Shown here one piece after another: positions 1 to 9,059 of a stretch of DNA of 64,000 nucleotides (position 1 is its first letter; every line of letters starts with the position of its first letter). The notes under the pieces are model-generated. The model saw nothing but the letters and a program-made list of their open reading frames with translations. It searched no databases and was not told the origin of the DNA. Origin of the DNA: Planomicrobium sp. Y74 (GTDB lineage: Bacteria > Bacillota > Bacilli > Bacillales_A > Planococcaceae); contig NZ_RCWH01000007.1 of the NCBI RefSeq assembly GCF_003668635.1, forward strand, positions 62,001 to 126,000. Reading direction: 5' to 3'. Made by a program: the position numbers and the translations under genes.

Positions 1-118
1 TATAAGCATCTGTTATATTGGAAGCCCCGTAATAATAGGAAAAAACGATTTCCTTGATCAGGCTGGTAATCTTAACAATAATGGTTACCGCCATTAGGGC
101 AATGATTGTTTTTTTCAT
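1..118 (-). CDS. Wzx/MurJ-type lipid-linked oligosaccharide flippase, N-terminus (cut by window edge)
   Basis: Only the first 39 codons are present, running off the left edge. The reading frame begins MKKTIIALMAVTIIVKIT and continues with a YYYGAS-x(2)-TDAY segment. This matches the start of MviN/MurJ-like flippases, which have a first membrane helix followed by FGAS..TDAY. GGAAGTGAG precedes the ATG. It is the last visible gene of the leftward polysaccharide operon, 34 nt after the kinase gene, so it most likely flips the completed lipid-linked repeat unit across the membrane (Wzx role). The assignment rests on a short N-terminus and on context. Confidence 0.6.
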   Translation of the reverse strand, partial: MKKTIIALMAVTIIVKITSLIKEIVFSYYYGASNITDAY

Positions 119-152
119 ATGTGCTCACTTCCGCTCTCTAACTTGAAATTCA

Positions 153-1274
153 TTACTTTCGCCAAGGCATATCAGGCAGTGCATCAAGTGAAACCACGTA
201 TTCCATGAATTTCCGATATTCGTTGTGAAGCCATTCAAGATGTAACGGTTCTGTTTTGGTCCATCTCCTCAGATACATGTTCAAAAAGAAAATATTTAAA
301 TATTCGTCTTTTCTTTCTGCTTCAAACTCCATACCGAAAAGTTCAAAAGCGTGGGAATAATAGTCGTCATAGTCTCCGTTCATATAACTTCTGATAAATG
401 AATACCGTTTATTGTTTATGGCTTCATTCCACATAAAGCCGAAGAAATCATAAAAAAGATACAGTTTTCCGGCTAACTCCCAGTCTATGAAAAAGACTTT
501 ATTGGACTCTTCCTTATCAATCAGAATATTTGAAGACCAAAGATCTCCGTGGATATTAACAGTGACAAATGGCGTTTTCAGCAAATCATAGCTTATTCCA
601 TTAAAGATGTCCTCGAGAAATTGATTTTTTAAAGGCAATTCTCCCCAAATCTCTTCTGGGGTCACCCACTGGAAATCTCCGTAGGATACCACTATTTCGA
701 AATACTCCAAGTACCTGCGGAAAATTTCATTTACAACGAAATTAAAATCGTAATTATCCCAGTAAGGGCTAGCCTTATAGTCTGTATAGCGTTCAATAAT
801 CATCTGTCTGGTTTCAATGATATCGATTATTGGAGGCACTGGAAAATGAGGGCTGAATTGCTTATAAAAAGCTACCTTTCTCTTAAAAGTCCCTCTATCA
901 CTAAAAGCTATTAGAATCTCTTTATTTTCAAAATCAAAGATTTTCACATCATTCCCGTTTCCTCCGGGCAAATAGACTTTGCCTTTAAAGTTAGTTTTTG
1001 TTTTATGCTCTATGAATAATTTTTTATTAAAGTATATAGCCATCGCTTTTGTCATTGTTGTTTTAGTGAAAGATCGTCCATTGACAAAATTTATGACTGG
1101 GAGTCCCTGGCTGAATAATTCATTGGATTTTTTCGAAATGTTTTTATCATCGAGATGGATATATGTTAAGGATTCGTCAAAGCGATACCTCCCTGGAAAA
1201 AGGAATTGTTGATTTTCTAAGAAGCCATCAACAACTTTCTTTTTTCGATTATAGTATTCCACCAATCTCTTCAT
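153..1274 (-). CDS. APH/choline-kinase-like phosphotransferase
   Basis: A 373-residue soluble protein with the signature of the aminoglycoside phosphotransferase/choline kinase fold. The catalytic Brenner motif HGDLWSSNIL lies near residue 245, and the metal-binding IDWE segment follows about 20 residues later, leading into FYDFFGFMWNE. The N-terminal half is diverged and a classic P-loop is not obvious. The start is supported by GAGGTGAAAAG before the ATG. It lies between the GT2 gene and the flippase of the polysaccharide operon, so a sugar or a small cell-surface substituent is a more likely substrate than an antibiotic. The actual substrate is unknown. Confidence 0.7.
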   Translation of the reverse strand: MKRLVEYYNRKKKVVDGFLENQQFLFPGRYRFDESLTYIHLDDKNISKKSNELFSQGLPVINFVNGRSFTKTTMTKAMAIYFNKKLFIEHKTKTNFKGKVYLPGGNGNDVKIFDFENKEILIAFSDRGTFKRKVAFYKQFSPHFPVPPIIDIIETRQMIIERYTDYKASPYWDNYDFNFVVNEIFRRYLEYFEIVVSYGDFQWVTPEEIWGELPLKNQFLEDIFNGISYDLLKTPFVTVNIHGDLWSSNILIDKEESNKVFFIDWELAGKLYLFYDFFGFMWNEAINNKRYSFIRSYMNGDYDDYYSHAFELFGMEFEAERKDEYLNIFFLNMYLRRWTKTEPLHLEWLHNEYRKFMEYVVSLDALPDMPWRK

Positions 1275-1304
1275 CTTTTCACCTCACTTCTTTGGAACGC
1301 GTTT

Positions 1305-2243
1305 TCACAGTAACAGCTGGACGCGCATTTTTAAGTATACGAGCATGAGCTTGATACTCCGGATACCGTTCGACAGATTGAATATCCGGATGAAATCATC
1401 GTAATTACTGATCAGCTCCTTGATGTCTTCTTTATAGAGCAGGCTGCTGTTGCGGTCCAGCCGATAAAGGATTGCACCGGCAATGCGATAGGAGTCGATG
1501 GCTGCAATCGCTTCGTTTCTTCTTTTTTGATCCTTCACCCGGGTGTAAATATATTGTTTAACCGCTTCCATCCATTCAATATCTTTTTTAATCTTGTCCA
1601 TCGAATTCTCACTCAGGCTCCCTGGTTGGCCGATATGGTATTCAGTCAGGTAATCCCGGACAGCCAGCACTTCCGTATCGTTCACAAGCACTTTGGAAAA
1701 GAAAATCATATCTTCTCCCCAGCTGACTCCCGGACTGAAACGGATGCCGTACTCATCGAGAAAGGATTTTTTGATAAGCCATGAATTCAAATGCGGATTG
1801 CACGTGTTGAGCAGGAATTTCTCGAGAATATCGCCTTCCGCGAAATTGAGCCGGGCTTTCTTTCTCCCCTTTTCCGTCACGTAGGAATGGCCGCAATAAC
1901 AGACGTTTTCACCGCCGGCTTTCCATACCATCTTCGACAGGAAATCAGGATGTAGAATATCATCGGCATCCAAAAAGGAAATATATTCACCTCTTGCCAA
2001 GTCAATCGCATTATTGCGGGTAACGGAAACACCTTGGTTACGTTGCTTGAAATAGATGATCCTCGAATCTTTCCTCTTATATTCGAGTGCTATTTCATGG
2101 CTGCTGTCTGTTGATCCATCATTGATCATGATCAGTTCAAAATCCTTAAAATTCTGCTGGAGTACAGATTCGATGCTGAAGCGGAGCCTTCCGGCTTTAT
2201 TGTAAATGGGCATTATCACTGAAACTTTTGGCACTATCCTCAC
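1305..2243 (-). CDS. Family 2 glycosyltransferase
   Basis: A 312-residue GT-A fold enzyme that should add one sugar to the growing lipid-linked repeat unit at the cytoplasmic face. Visible motifs are the N-terminal VSVIMPIYNKAGRL, NDGSTDSS (nucleotide binding) near residue 42 and FLDADD (the metal-binding DxD) near residue 92, then GVSWGEDMIF in the acceptor half. The frame opens with GTG; a second GTG three codons in (2234) also sits behind GGAAGGTGTGAGG, so the start is uncertain by three residues. It is in the polysaccharide operon, 23 nt after the EpsG-like gene. Donor and acceptor cannot be read from the sequence. Confidence 0.85.
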   Translation of the reverse strand: MRIVPKVSVIMPIYNKAGRLRFSIESVLQQNFKDFELIMINDGSTDSSHEIALEYKRKDSRIIYFKQRNQGVSVTRNNAIDLARGEYISFLDADDILHPDFLSKMVWKAGGENVCYCGHSYVTEKGRKKARLNFAEGDILEKFLLNTCNPHLNSWLIKKSFLDEYGIRFSPGVSWGEDMIFFSKVLVNDTEVLAVRDYLTEYHIGQPGSLSENSMDKIKKDIEWMEAVKQYIYTRVKDQKRRNEAIAAIDSYRIAGAILYRLDRNSSLLYKEDIKELISNYDDFIRIFNLSNGIRSIKLMLVYLKMRVQLLL

Positions 2244-2266
2244 ACCTTCCGCGTTTGTATGAATTG

Positions 2267-3421
2267 CTAATACCTTATCTGGAAAATCGTCTTGTATGGA
2301 ACGTATGTAGCAGCTCCGACATAAACGATATAAAGGAAAATCACAATGCTGAAAAGGGAGATCCCGACTTTCAGCAACACGCGGTTGCTGTCGAGGTTAA
2401 ACAAGGACACAATCTTCGGAATCAGCAGGAGCGAGAAAAATGTGCCATACAGTGATAACCGGTGCCCCATAGTTCCTTGGGAAAAGAACATCAGGTAAAT
2501 TCCCAGTCCGACGAAATAGAAGTTAAAATACATGTTGGCGATTCTGTCATTTTCCAGAATTCTGTCGCGAAGGAACAAGGCTACTACACCAATGAACAGC
2601 AGAACGAAAATCGCTTTTGTCCCTTCCTGCCCTCCCGCTGCTTCCGTATAGGGAGCATAAGTCGGCAAGTATGCGACGACGAATGAGTTGACCACCTTGC
2701 CGACAAAAGGCAGAGAGAACAGCACGACTACCAGCTTCAGAATGTCGAGCTTGACGTTGCGGATAAAATAGAAGGCTATGGCGATAAACGCCGAAGCATG
2801 GAACATACCGGCAAATGCCACCGCAATCAGATACCGCATCAATTGCCCCCGCTCGATGAATTTAAACGCGTAGAACGTAATTGCAAGAGCTGTGAAAAGC
2901 CGTATCACACTCAAGGAATTCAGGAAGAACAGCGGGAAGCAGACAAAGAAAATGATGCTGATCCAGTAATCCTGGCTGTATCTTTTAACAGTCAAAGCAA
3001 CGAGCATAATGAATATCAATGAATTGAGGAAAAAATACAGATTGGTCATGTTTATATCCCTGGCAAGTTCAATCAGGAAGATGGTCGCCAGTTCCCCGTT
3101 GCTGACGATATTTGTTACCAGGTTATAACGCACCGTTGCATAGTAAGCTTCGTAATCCCAGCCGACATTATAGCGAAGCGACGAAAACAGGAAAATAACA
3201 GTCCAGGCTAGAATCAGTGTCACCGTATAGGTGCCATCCGTTTTCTGCGGGCCTTGCTTCGGAACTCCCTCTGCCAAAGGGGAAGGTTCAACAAACCTTC
3301 CCTTATCGAGAGATAAATTTCCGCTATAAGATATTTTCCATGTGGCCACCAATTCGAACAGCAATAATCCGAATATGACACTTAAGAATGCAATGTATAT
3401 AATCATAGCCAGCCCTGCCAT
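2267..3421 (-). CDS. EpsG/Wzy-like polysaccharide polymerase
   Basis: A polytopic membrane protein of about 384 residues with roughly ten hydrophobic segments. The RYNVGWDYEAYYATVRY region near residue 88 is the typical (S)xRYxxGxDYxxYxxxF signature of the EpsG family. EpsG/Wzy proteins polymerise lipid-linked repeat units at the outer face of the membrane. An in-frame ATG at 3406 behind CAGGG is an alternative start. It is the only polymerase candidate in the operon and lies between two glycosyltransferase genes. Confidence 0.75.
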   Translation of the reverse strand: MAGLAMIIYIAFLSVIFGLLLFELVATWKISYSGNLSLDKGRFVEPSPLAEGVPKQGPQKTDGTYTVTLILAWTVIFLFSSLRYNVGWDYEAYYATVRYNLVTNIVSNGELATIFLIELARDINMTNLYFFLNSLIFIMLVALTVKRYSQDYWISIIFFVCFPLFFLNSLSVIRLFTALAITFYAFKFIERGQLMRYLIAVAFAGMFHASAFIAIAFYFIRNVKLDILKLVVVLFSLPFVGKVVNSFVVAYLPTYAPYTEAAGGQEGTKAIFVLLFIGVVALFLRDRILENDRIANMYFNFYFVGLGIYLMFFSQGTMGHRLSLYGTFFSLLLIPKIVSLFNLDSNRVLLKVGISLFSIVIFLYIVYVGAATYVPYKTIFQIRY

Positions 3422-3437
3422 TTCTTCGAGAAGTTTT

Positions 3438-4490
3438 TTAGAATCTTAGAAACTTATTGATGCTGTCCCTGAACAGCAGATTGTCTTCAACGACTTTTTG
3501 AAAAAAAGCTTTGCGCTTTTCTTTATATTCTTCGAAATTGAATTCAGCCAAATAATTGCCGACTTTCTTTTCCAGATCAGCCAGCGAATCGACTGCCAGG
3601 CCAAGCCCATATTGCTGAGTCAGTTCCGCAAGATAGGAATCTTTCGCCACAATCAGCGGCTTGCCGTGCAAGGCTGCATTGTATAATCGATTCGGCAGCA
3701 AAGTTTTGCAATTGATGTTTTCGTTGTACCGCAGCCCGTGTATCAGATCTGAATCATCATACAGGCTGTTTTCCTGCTCTTTTGTATAGCGGCCGGTCAA
3801 GACCACATTTCTTACTTTATTCTGTGTAATGTATGCTTCCAGATCTTTATTGAAAAGACCCTCTCCGTGATAGACGAGTTCGACTTTTTTACAGTCTTTG
3901 ATTGAATCTATGAAATCGATGTTCACCTGGTAATCGGATAAAGCGCCTATAAAAGCGATTTTTACTTTTTCCTTCTGGAGGAAGGCGCTTCCGCAATCTT
4001 TCAGCTCTTCAACATTGTCGATGGTCGTATTATGGCTGATCAAATATTTCTGGCTGTCGGGCAGCCATTTTTTGAAGCCTGGTGAAGAAAGGACCGTATA
4101 AGCCGAGCCTTCCACTACCTTCCGGATGTCATATGCCTTCAAGATGCGGTTATGATCCCGGATATCCAAAATGTAACTCCCTCTTTTTTTCTTTAAGAGG
4201 TAAGGTTTCAAAAAATAGGATAGTTGGATACCGAAGACGATGATTTTATCGTAGTCATTTTTTTTCAGGATTCTCAGCACAAAATTTTTGAATTTAAGAT
4301 AATCGATAAATCCCCTTTGGAGGGCTGTCTTACTGTCCCGGTACTTCAATGGATTATTCGGGTCTTCGGTGCCATTGCGGTCCCAATTAATGACATCGTA
4401 ATCAATCCCGCTGTCATGAAGCACTTTTGTGTAATTGCCCACGTACGGCATGAACAGTATATTCGACGGGCACACCAGCGCAATCTTCAT
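3438..4490 (-). CDS. Family 4-type glycosyltransferase (GT-B fold)
   Basis: A 350-residue GT-B enzyme beginning MKIALVCPSNILFMPYVGNY. Its C-terminal half has the donor-binding pattern of GT4 proteins: KVKIAFIGALSDYQ, then GEGLFNKDLEAYI, TGRYTKEQENSLYDDSDLI and NRLYNAALHGKPLIVAK. The ATG at 4490 was chosen over an upstream in-frame ATG at 4517 because AAAGGAGG lies 8 nt before it. This also removes an overlap with the preceding gene. It should act in repeat-unit assembly in the cytoplasm; sugar specificity is unknown. Confidence 0.8.
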   Translation of the reverse strand: MKIALVCPSNILFMPYVGNYTKVLHDSGIDYDVINWDRNGTEDPNNPLKYRDSKTALQRGFIDYLKFKNFVLRILKKNDYDKIIVFGIQLSYFLKPYLLKKKRGSYILDIRDHNRILKAYDIRKVVEGSAYTVLSSPGFKKWLPDSQKYLISHNTTIDNVEELKDCGSAFLQKEKVKIAFIGALSDYQVNIDFIDSIKDCKKVELVYHGEGLFNKDLEAYITQNKVRNVVLTGRYTKEQENSLYDDSDLIHGLRYNENINCKTLLPNRLYNAALHGKPLIVAKDSYLAELTQQYGLGLAVDSLADLEKKVGNYLAEFNFEEYKEKRKAFFQKVVEDNLLFRDSINKFLRF

Positions 4491-4513
4491 CAGCGAACCT
4501 CCTTTTATTTCTT

Positions 4514-5746
4514 TCACATCGTTTTTTCAAGCAGAATCCCTGTTGGAGCCGATTGGCGGGCAGCCAGTTCTCTCCTGGCTGCTTCCAGCACTTCAGCTGT
4601 TTCATCCGGCATGACCGTTTCGAGGTAATGAGCGGCCTGCCGTGCACTGTCGCTGGAATGGATAATATTTTTAAAATACTTTTCTCGCATGTCCTTTTTG
4701 ACATCCGCAATCCTCCGGTTATCGAGCAGCGGATATTTATTCTTCAGCTCACTTGAAGGTTCGATCGGATTGAAATCGATTGCCGTGACGAGCGTCGCCG
4801 GCAACCCGCCGGACAGCACACTTGATTTTTCTCCCCAATTTCCACCCCGCAATTGCTGGGCAGCATGCTGTTTTTCCTGTTCATTCAGTTTTTTGCTTCT
4901 GACAATTCGGAAACCATGTTTTTCGAGCTCTTCTTTTACGTTTTGCTCATCAGCCGGTAAAGCTGCCTCTTCCCGGATAATGAATACCGCCAGACCGGGG
5001 ACTTCAGGCATATCCTTCAAAATTTCATTGGCCAGTTTCGTACACCATTTATTGTCATGGCCCAGTTTTTCAAGCATATCCAACGTAGGCCGCCAGCCTT
5101 TTTCCTCCAGTAACGCATCCAGTGCAGTCATATTGATATCAACAGCGACCCCCTGCTTTTCAGCCATCTCTTTTAAAATAGTTTGAAAATCATGGCCCGG
5201 TTCGGTTACTTTCGGCGTCTGGATACCATCCTCAGATAATCCTGATTCATATCCTTTGTGATAAAGCGCGTGGAATACGAGACTATAAAAATAATCGCTC
5301 TCAGATGGGACTTTGGCGCCTGAATCGTGCTGCACCGCCCGCTTCAGCAATTGCTGGGCGACAACTGGCGGATAATAAGCGATTTCTTTATATGCGTAAC
5401 TCGGCAATCCACTGACACTGTAGACATCGCAGGGGATACCACCTTTTCGCGGCGACCAGGTCAGTATACTGTCCAATATGGCTGCGTCATCGTCATGGAC
5501 GAGAAGATCGATATCCCCTCCGTATTCGACATGGGGAAGATCTTCGAACCACCGAAGTATGACGTATCGGCAGCCTTTTTTGTTTAATTGTTCGATAAAC
5601 TGCGCAACTGTCATATTCCGCGGAAGCCTTCGGAACCTGCGGTCGTTATGCACAATCTGCTTCACCTTGACCAGAAAAGTCCAAAGTTTTTTTCCATAGG
5701 CCGAGTTCTGTGCAAACTTACGGAGTAATTCCTTTAATCGATACAC
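4514..5746 (-). CDS. Nucleotidyltransferase-fold protein of the polysaccharide operon
   Basis: A 410-residue protein whose best clue is EYGGDIDLLVHDDD at about residues 74-87. This is the metal-binding GG/GDxD pattern of the nucleotidyltransferase superfamily and resembles the 'uncharacterised nucleotidyltransferase' group found in polysaccharide clusters. The C-terminal 200 residues are not recognised. The start is set at a GTG (5746) that AAAAGGAGGG precedes by 8 nt. An ATG 36 nt upstream has no ribosome site and would lie inside capG. The GTG overlaps the end of capG by 13 nt, which suggests translational coupling. Together with the operon's APH-like kinase, it could activate or transfer a phosphorylated substituent, but this is a guess. 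Confidence 0.6.
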   Translation of the reverse strand: MYRLKELLRKFAQNSAYGKKLWTFLVKVKQIVHNDRRFRRLPRNMTVAQFIEQLNKKGCRYVILRWFEDLPHVEYGGDIDLLVHDDDAAILDSILTWSPRKGGIPCDVYSVSGLPSYAYKEIAYYPPVVAQQLLKRAVQHDSGAKVPSESDYFYSLVFHALYHKGYESGLSEDGIQTPKVTEPGHDFQTILKEMAEKQGVAVDINMTALDALLEEKGWRPTLDMLEKLGHDNKWCTKLANEILKDMPEVPGLAVFIIREEAALPADEQNVKEELEKHGFRIVRSKKLNEQEKQHAAQQLRGGNWGEKSSVLSGGLPATLVTAIDFNPIEPSSELKNKYPLLDNRRIADVKKDMREKYFKNIIHSSDSARQAAHYLETVMPDETAEVLEAARRELAARQSAPTGILLEKTM

Positions 5747-6894
5747 GCCAATGCCCTCCTTTTTTCGCCGTTCTTCTGCCATACTGTCCGATTTACATAG
5801 TCTGTATAAGAAAGGATGATGCGCAATACTTTGTCCGATACATTCGGCATACTGTAATCCGGCACTGGCCGCAAGGTTTGTATTTCCTGTGATTCCAGCA
5901 CAGCAAGCCCTTGGAGAATCCGTTCCTTTTTAAGACCTGCCATCATGACACTGCCTTCTTCCATGGCTTCGGGACGTTCATGCGCCTGCCTGATATTAAG
6001 CGCGCGCAAGCCAAGGATTGATGATTCTTCACTGATTGTGCCGCTGTCGCTCAGCACTGCTTTTGCATGGAGCTGCAAGCTGATGTAATCGATAAAGCCA
6101 AGAGGCTTTGCCGTCTGCACAAGTGAATGGAATTCTGTTTTTTCCGACTCAATCATCTTGCGCGTCCGGGGATGTGTGCTGACGATTACCGGAAGTCCGT
6201 ATTTTTCTGCTACTGCATTAAGGCTTTCCACCAAGTCATTGAAGTTTTCAGGAAAGTTGATGTTTTCTTCCCGGTGGGCAGAAACAATGAAGTATTCCCC
6301 TTTTGTAAGCTGTAACCGCTCGTGGATATCCGATTCGCTGATTTCCACTTTTCGTGACTCAAGCACTTCGAACATCGGGCTCCCCGTCTTGATGATGCGG
6401 TCGGCCGGCAAGCCTTCACGAAGCAGGTATTCGCGCGCGATATCGCTGTATGTCAGATTGATATCCGCTACATGGTCGACGATTTTCCGATTGGTCTCTT
6501 CCGGAACCCGCTGATCGAAACAGCGGTTGCCGGCTTCCATATGAAAAATCGGGATTTTTTTCTTTTTGGCAGCAATTGCGCACAGGCAGCTGTTTGTATC
6601 TCCGAGCACCAGAAACGCATCAGGCTTTTCCAGTTCCAGCACCGGATCAATTTTCACCAGGATATTTCCGATCGTCTCGATGGCAGCACCATTTGCGGCA
6701 TTCAGGAAATGATCCGGCTTCCGCAGATTGAAGTCCTTGAAAAATACCTCGTTTAATTCGTAATCGTAATTCTGCCCGGTATGGACAAGTATGTGGTCGA
6801 TGGCTTCTGAAGCTTCAAGCTTATTGATGACCGCTGAAAGCCTGATGATTTCCGGCCTTGTTCCCACCACTGTCATGACCTTCAATTTCTCCAT
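5734..6894 (-). CDS. capG: CapG/FnlC-type UDP-sugar 2-epimerase (UDP-L-FucNAc synthesis)
   Basis: A 386-residue non-hydrolysing UDP-GlcNAc 2-epimerase fold protein. It opens MEKLKVMTVVGTRPEIIRLS and contains LVLGDTNS, FHMEAGNR, the substrate-binding SAHREENINFPENF near residue 205 and DSGTISEESSILG, all typical of the WecB/CapG family. Because it follows capE and capF, it is assigned the last step, C2 epimerisation of UDP-N-acetyl-L-talosamine (UDP-L-PneNAc in some literature) to UDP-N-acetyl-L-fucosamine. It is not the general WecB reaction. The ATG follows the capF stop by 3 nt, with GGGGG in front. Confidence 0.88.
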   Translation of the reverse strand: MEKLKVMTVVGTRPEIIRLSAVINKLEASEAIDHILVHTGQNYDYELNEVFFKDFNLRKPDHFLNAANGAAIETIGNILVKIDPVLELEKPDAFLVLGDTNSCLCAIAAKKKKIPIFHMEAGNRCFDQRVPEETNRKIVDHVADINLTYSDIAREYLLREGLPADRIIKTGSPMFEVLESRKVEISESDIHERLQLTKGEYFIVSAHREENINFPENFNDLVESLNAVAEKYGLPVIVSTHPRTRKMIESEKTEFHSLVQTAKPLGFIDYISLQLHAKAVLSDSGTISEESSILGLRALNIRQAHERPEAMEEGSVMMAGLKKERILQGLAVLESQEIQTLRPVPDYSMPNVSDKVLRIILSYTDYVNRTVWQKNGEKRRALACID

Positions 6895-6897
6895 ATG

Positions 6898-8007
6898 CTA
6901 AACCCCCATATAATACGTATCCGGTTTTTCCGGATCAAACAGCTCATTTGCCCACATGATGGTGATCATTTCGGTATCACCCAGATTTTCGATATTATGT
7001 GTATAGCCGACAGGTATATCGACGACTTCCATATCCTTGCCATCGACAAAGTATTCAATGACCTCATCCGAATCGACTTTCCGCAATCGGATGACTCCTT
7101 TGCCGCTCACCACCAGAAATTTCTCATTTTTCGTATGGTGCCAGTGATTGCCTTTGGTGATGCCGGGTTTGGAACGGTTCACCGATACCTGGCCGTGCCC
7201 TTTGGTGCGGAGAAATTCGGTAAACGATCCCCTATCGTCACTGTTCACTTTCAATTGGTAGGAAAATCGGTCTTCCGGCAAATAGCTCAAATAAGTGCTG
7301 TATAATTTCTTTGTCAAAGGATCTTTCATATCCGGCAGCTCAAGATTCCGCCGGCTTTCTTTGAAAAGCCCGATTTTGTCAGCCAGTTCACCGACGGTTA
7401 CCGTATGTGTTTCCGGCACCCGGCAAAACTTGCCATCCCTGGTCGGCTGTCCTTTGAGTGCCCGCTTAAACTCTTCCAGCACATTGTCTATATAGCATAA
7501 TTGGAGTTCTGCTCCGCGATCATTCACCTGCACTTCGAGATCCCGGGCGATATTATGGCAAAAGGTGGCGACAACCGAGTTGTAATTCGGCCGGCTCCAT
7601 TTGCCGAATAAATTCACCAGCCGGTATATGAATACATCGTTTCCTGTTTGCCTTCCGTATTCGAACACCACATCTTCCCCGGCTTTTTTGCTGCGGCCGT
7701 AAGGATTATCCCGCTCAGCCTGAATAGATGAAGTGACAACAACCGGTGACCGGTTGCCGTGTTTTTTCAGAAATGATAGTAATTCTGAAATCAGGTCATG
7801 GTTGCCTTTCAGGAAATCTTCTTCCTTTTCGGGGCGGTTGACTCCCGCCAGATGAAAGACGAATTCACATTCCTGTGCATATCTTTCCAGATCAGCGGTC
7901 GTATTCTTTCTGGAATAAAGCAATAAATCTTCATATCCCTGATTCTTCAATTCCGCGGCCAGGTTCCTGCCGACAAAGCCTTCCGCGCCGGTAACCAGGA
8001 TTTTCAA
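6898..8007 (-). CDS. capF: CapF/FnlB-type reductase with C-terminal cupin
   Basis: A 369-residue bifunctional enzyme of UDP-L-FucNAc synthesis. The N-terminal SDR/extended-epimerase domain has GAEGFVGRN at residues 7-15, VVTSSIQAERDNPYGRSKKAGE (Ser-Tyr-x3-Lys, YGRSK) and a Rossmann fold. The C-terminal domain from about residue 250 is a cupin with KGNHWHHTKNEKFLVV (metal-binding His/Glu) and PVGYTHNIEN. In the CapF family the cupin part epimerises C3 and the SDR part reduces C4. The start is TTG, overlapping the capE stop in a TTGA arrangement, so translation is probably coupled. Confidence 0.92.
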   Translation of the reverse strand: MKILVTGAEGFVGRNLAAELKNQGYEDLLLYSRKNTTADLERYAQECEFVFHLAGVNRPEKEEDFLKGNHDLISELLSFLKKHGNRSPVVVTSSIQAERDNPYGRSKKAGEDVVFEYGRQTGNDVFIYRLVNLFGKWSRPNYNSVVATFCHNIARDLEVQVNDRGAELQLCYIDNVLEEFKRALKGQPTRDGKFCRVPETHTVTVGELADKIGLFKESRRNLELPDMKDPLTKKLYSTYLSYLPEDRFSYQLKVNSDDRGSFTEFLRTKGHGQVSVNRSKPGITKGNHWHHTKNEKFLVVSGKGVIRLRKVDSDEVIEYFVDGKDMEVVDIPVGYTHNIENLGDTEMITIMWANELFDPEKPDTYYMGV

Positions 8008-9059
8008 CTTGGAATACCGTAATTGACAGTAGCCGGCAATGCCGGATTGATGGCCTTCAATTCTTCCTGGATATACGGCAGTTGAAGGAGCAAGTCCTTG
8101 ATTTCACTTACACTCAGCCTTTTCGTGTTATGCGAGTTATACTCTCTTTCTGTGGAAAGTTTTTCGTCGCCTTTATTGAAATATTTTTCGTAATTCAAGT
8201 CGCGGCTGTCGGCCGGCACTCTGTAGAAACCTTCCAGATCCTGCGCGACGATATGTTCTTCACGGGTCAGGAGCGTTTCAAATTCCTTCTCACCGTGGCG
8301 CGTGCCGATGATTTTCACTTCATTTTCCGCATTGAACAACTCTTTCAATGCCTGAGCCAGATCTTCAATGGTCGAAGCAGGTGCTTTCTGCACCATGATG
8401 TCGCCGGCATTGGCGTTCTGGAAGGCGAAGACAACCAGTTCCACAGCGTCTTCAAGGCTCATCAGGAAACGAGTCATATGCGGATCAGTCACTGTCAGCG
8501 GCTTGCCCGACTTGATCTGATCGACGAACAGCGGAATCACCGATCCTCTTGAACACATCACATTGCCATAGCGTGTGCCGCAGATGAGCGTCTTGTCCGG
8601 AGAAACGGTTTTCGCTTTCGCCACAAACACTTTTTCCATCATTGCTTTCGAAATGCCCATCGCATTGATTGGATACGCCGCTTTGTCGGTCGACAGGCAG
8701 ATGACTTTTTTAACGCCGCAGCCGATTGACGCATTCAGGACGTTTTCCGTACCGATGATATTCGTTTTGACAGCTTCCATCGGAAAGAATTCGCAGGACG
8801 GCACCTGTTTGAGCGCTGCCGCATGAAACACGTAATCCACATCATTCATGGCATATTTCACGCTTGCCAGATCCCGCACATCACCGATATAGAATTTCAA
8901 TTTGTCATTGTTATAGCGTTTTCTCATATCGTCCTGTTTTTTCTCGTCTCTCGAGAATATCCGGATTTCCTTGATATCCGTGAACAGGAAGCGCTCCATT
9001 ACGGCGTTTCCAAAAGACCCTGTGCCGCCTGTGATGAGTAATATTTTGTCTTTGAACAA
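8004..9059 (-). CDS. capE: CapE/FnlA-type UDP-GlcNAc 4,6-dehydratase/5-epimerase
   Basis: A 351-residue extended SDR enzyme that starts UDP-L-FucNAc synthesis from UDP-GlcNAc. It has the NAD-binding GGTGSFG at residues 11-17 and the family-typical STDKAAYPINAMGISKAMME segment, in which Met-x3-Lys (MGISK) replaces the usual Tyr-x3-Lys. RYGNVMCSRGSVIPLF and the C-terminal HGEKEFETLL are also conserved. The start is TTG, behind GGGAGTGGGGA, and homologues also begin at MFxDKILLITGG. It lies 61 nt inside the 3' end of the upstream glycosyltransferase gene. Confidence 0.92.
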   Translation of the reverse strand: MFKDKILLITGGTGSFGNAVMERFLFTDIKEIRIFSRDEKKQDDMRKRYNNDKLKFYIGDVRDLASVKYAMNDVDYVFHAAALKQVPSCEFFPMEAVKTNIIGTENVLNASIGCGVKKVICLSTDKAAYPINAMGISKAMMEKVFVAKAKTVSPDKTLICGTRYGNVMCSRGSVIPLFVDQIKSGKPLTVTDPHMTRFLMSLEDAVELVVFAFQNANAGDIMVQKAPASTIEDLAQALKELFNAENEVKIIGTRHGEKEFETLLTREEHIVAQDLEGFYRVPADSRDLNYEKYFNKGDEKLSTEREYNSHNTKRLSVSEIKDLLLQLPYIQEELKAINPALPATVNYGIPS

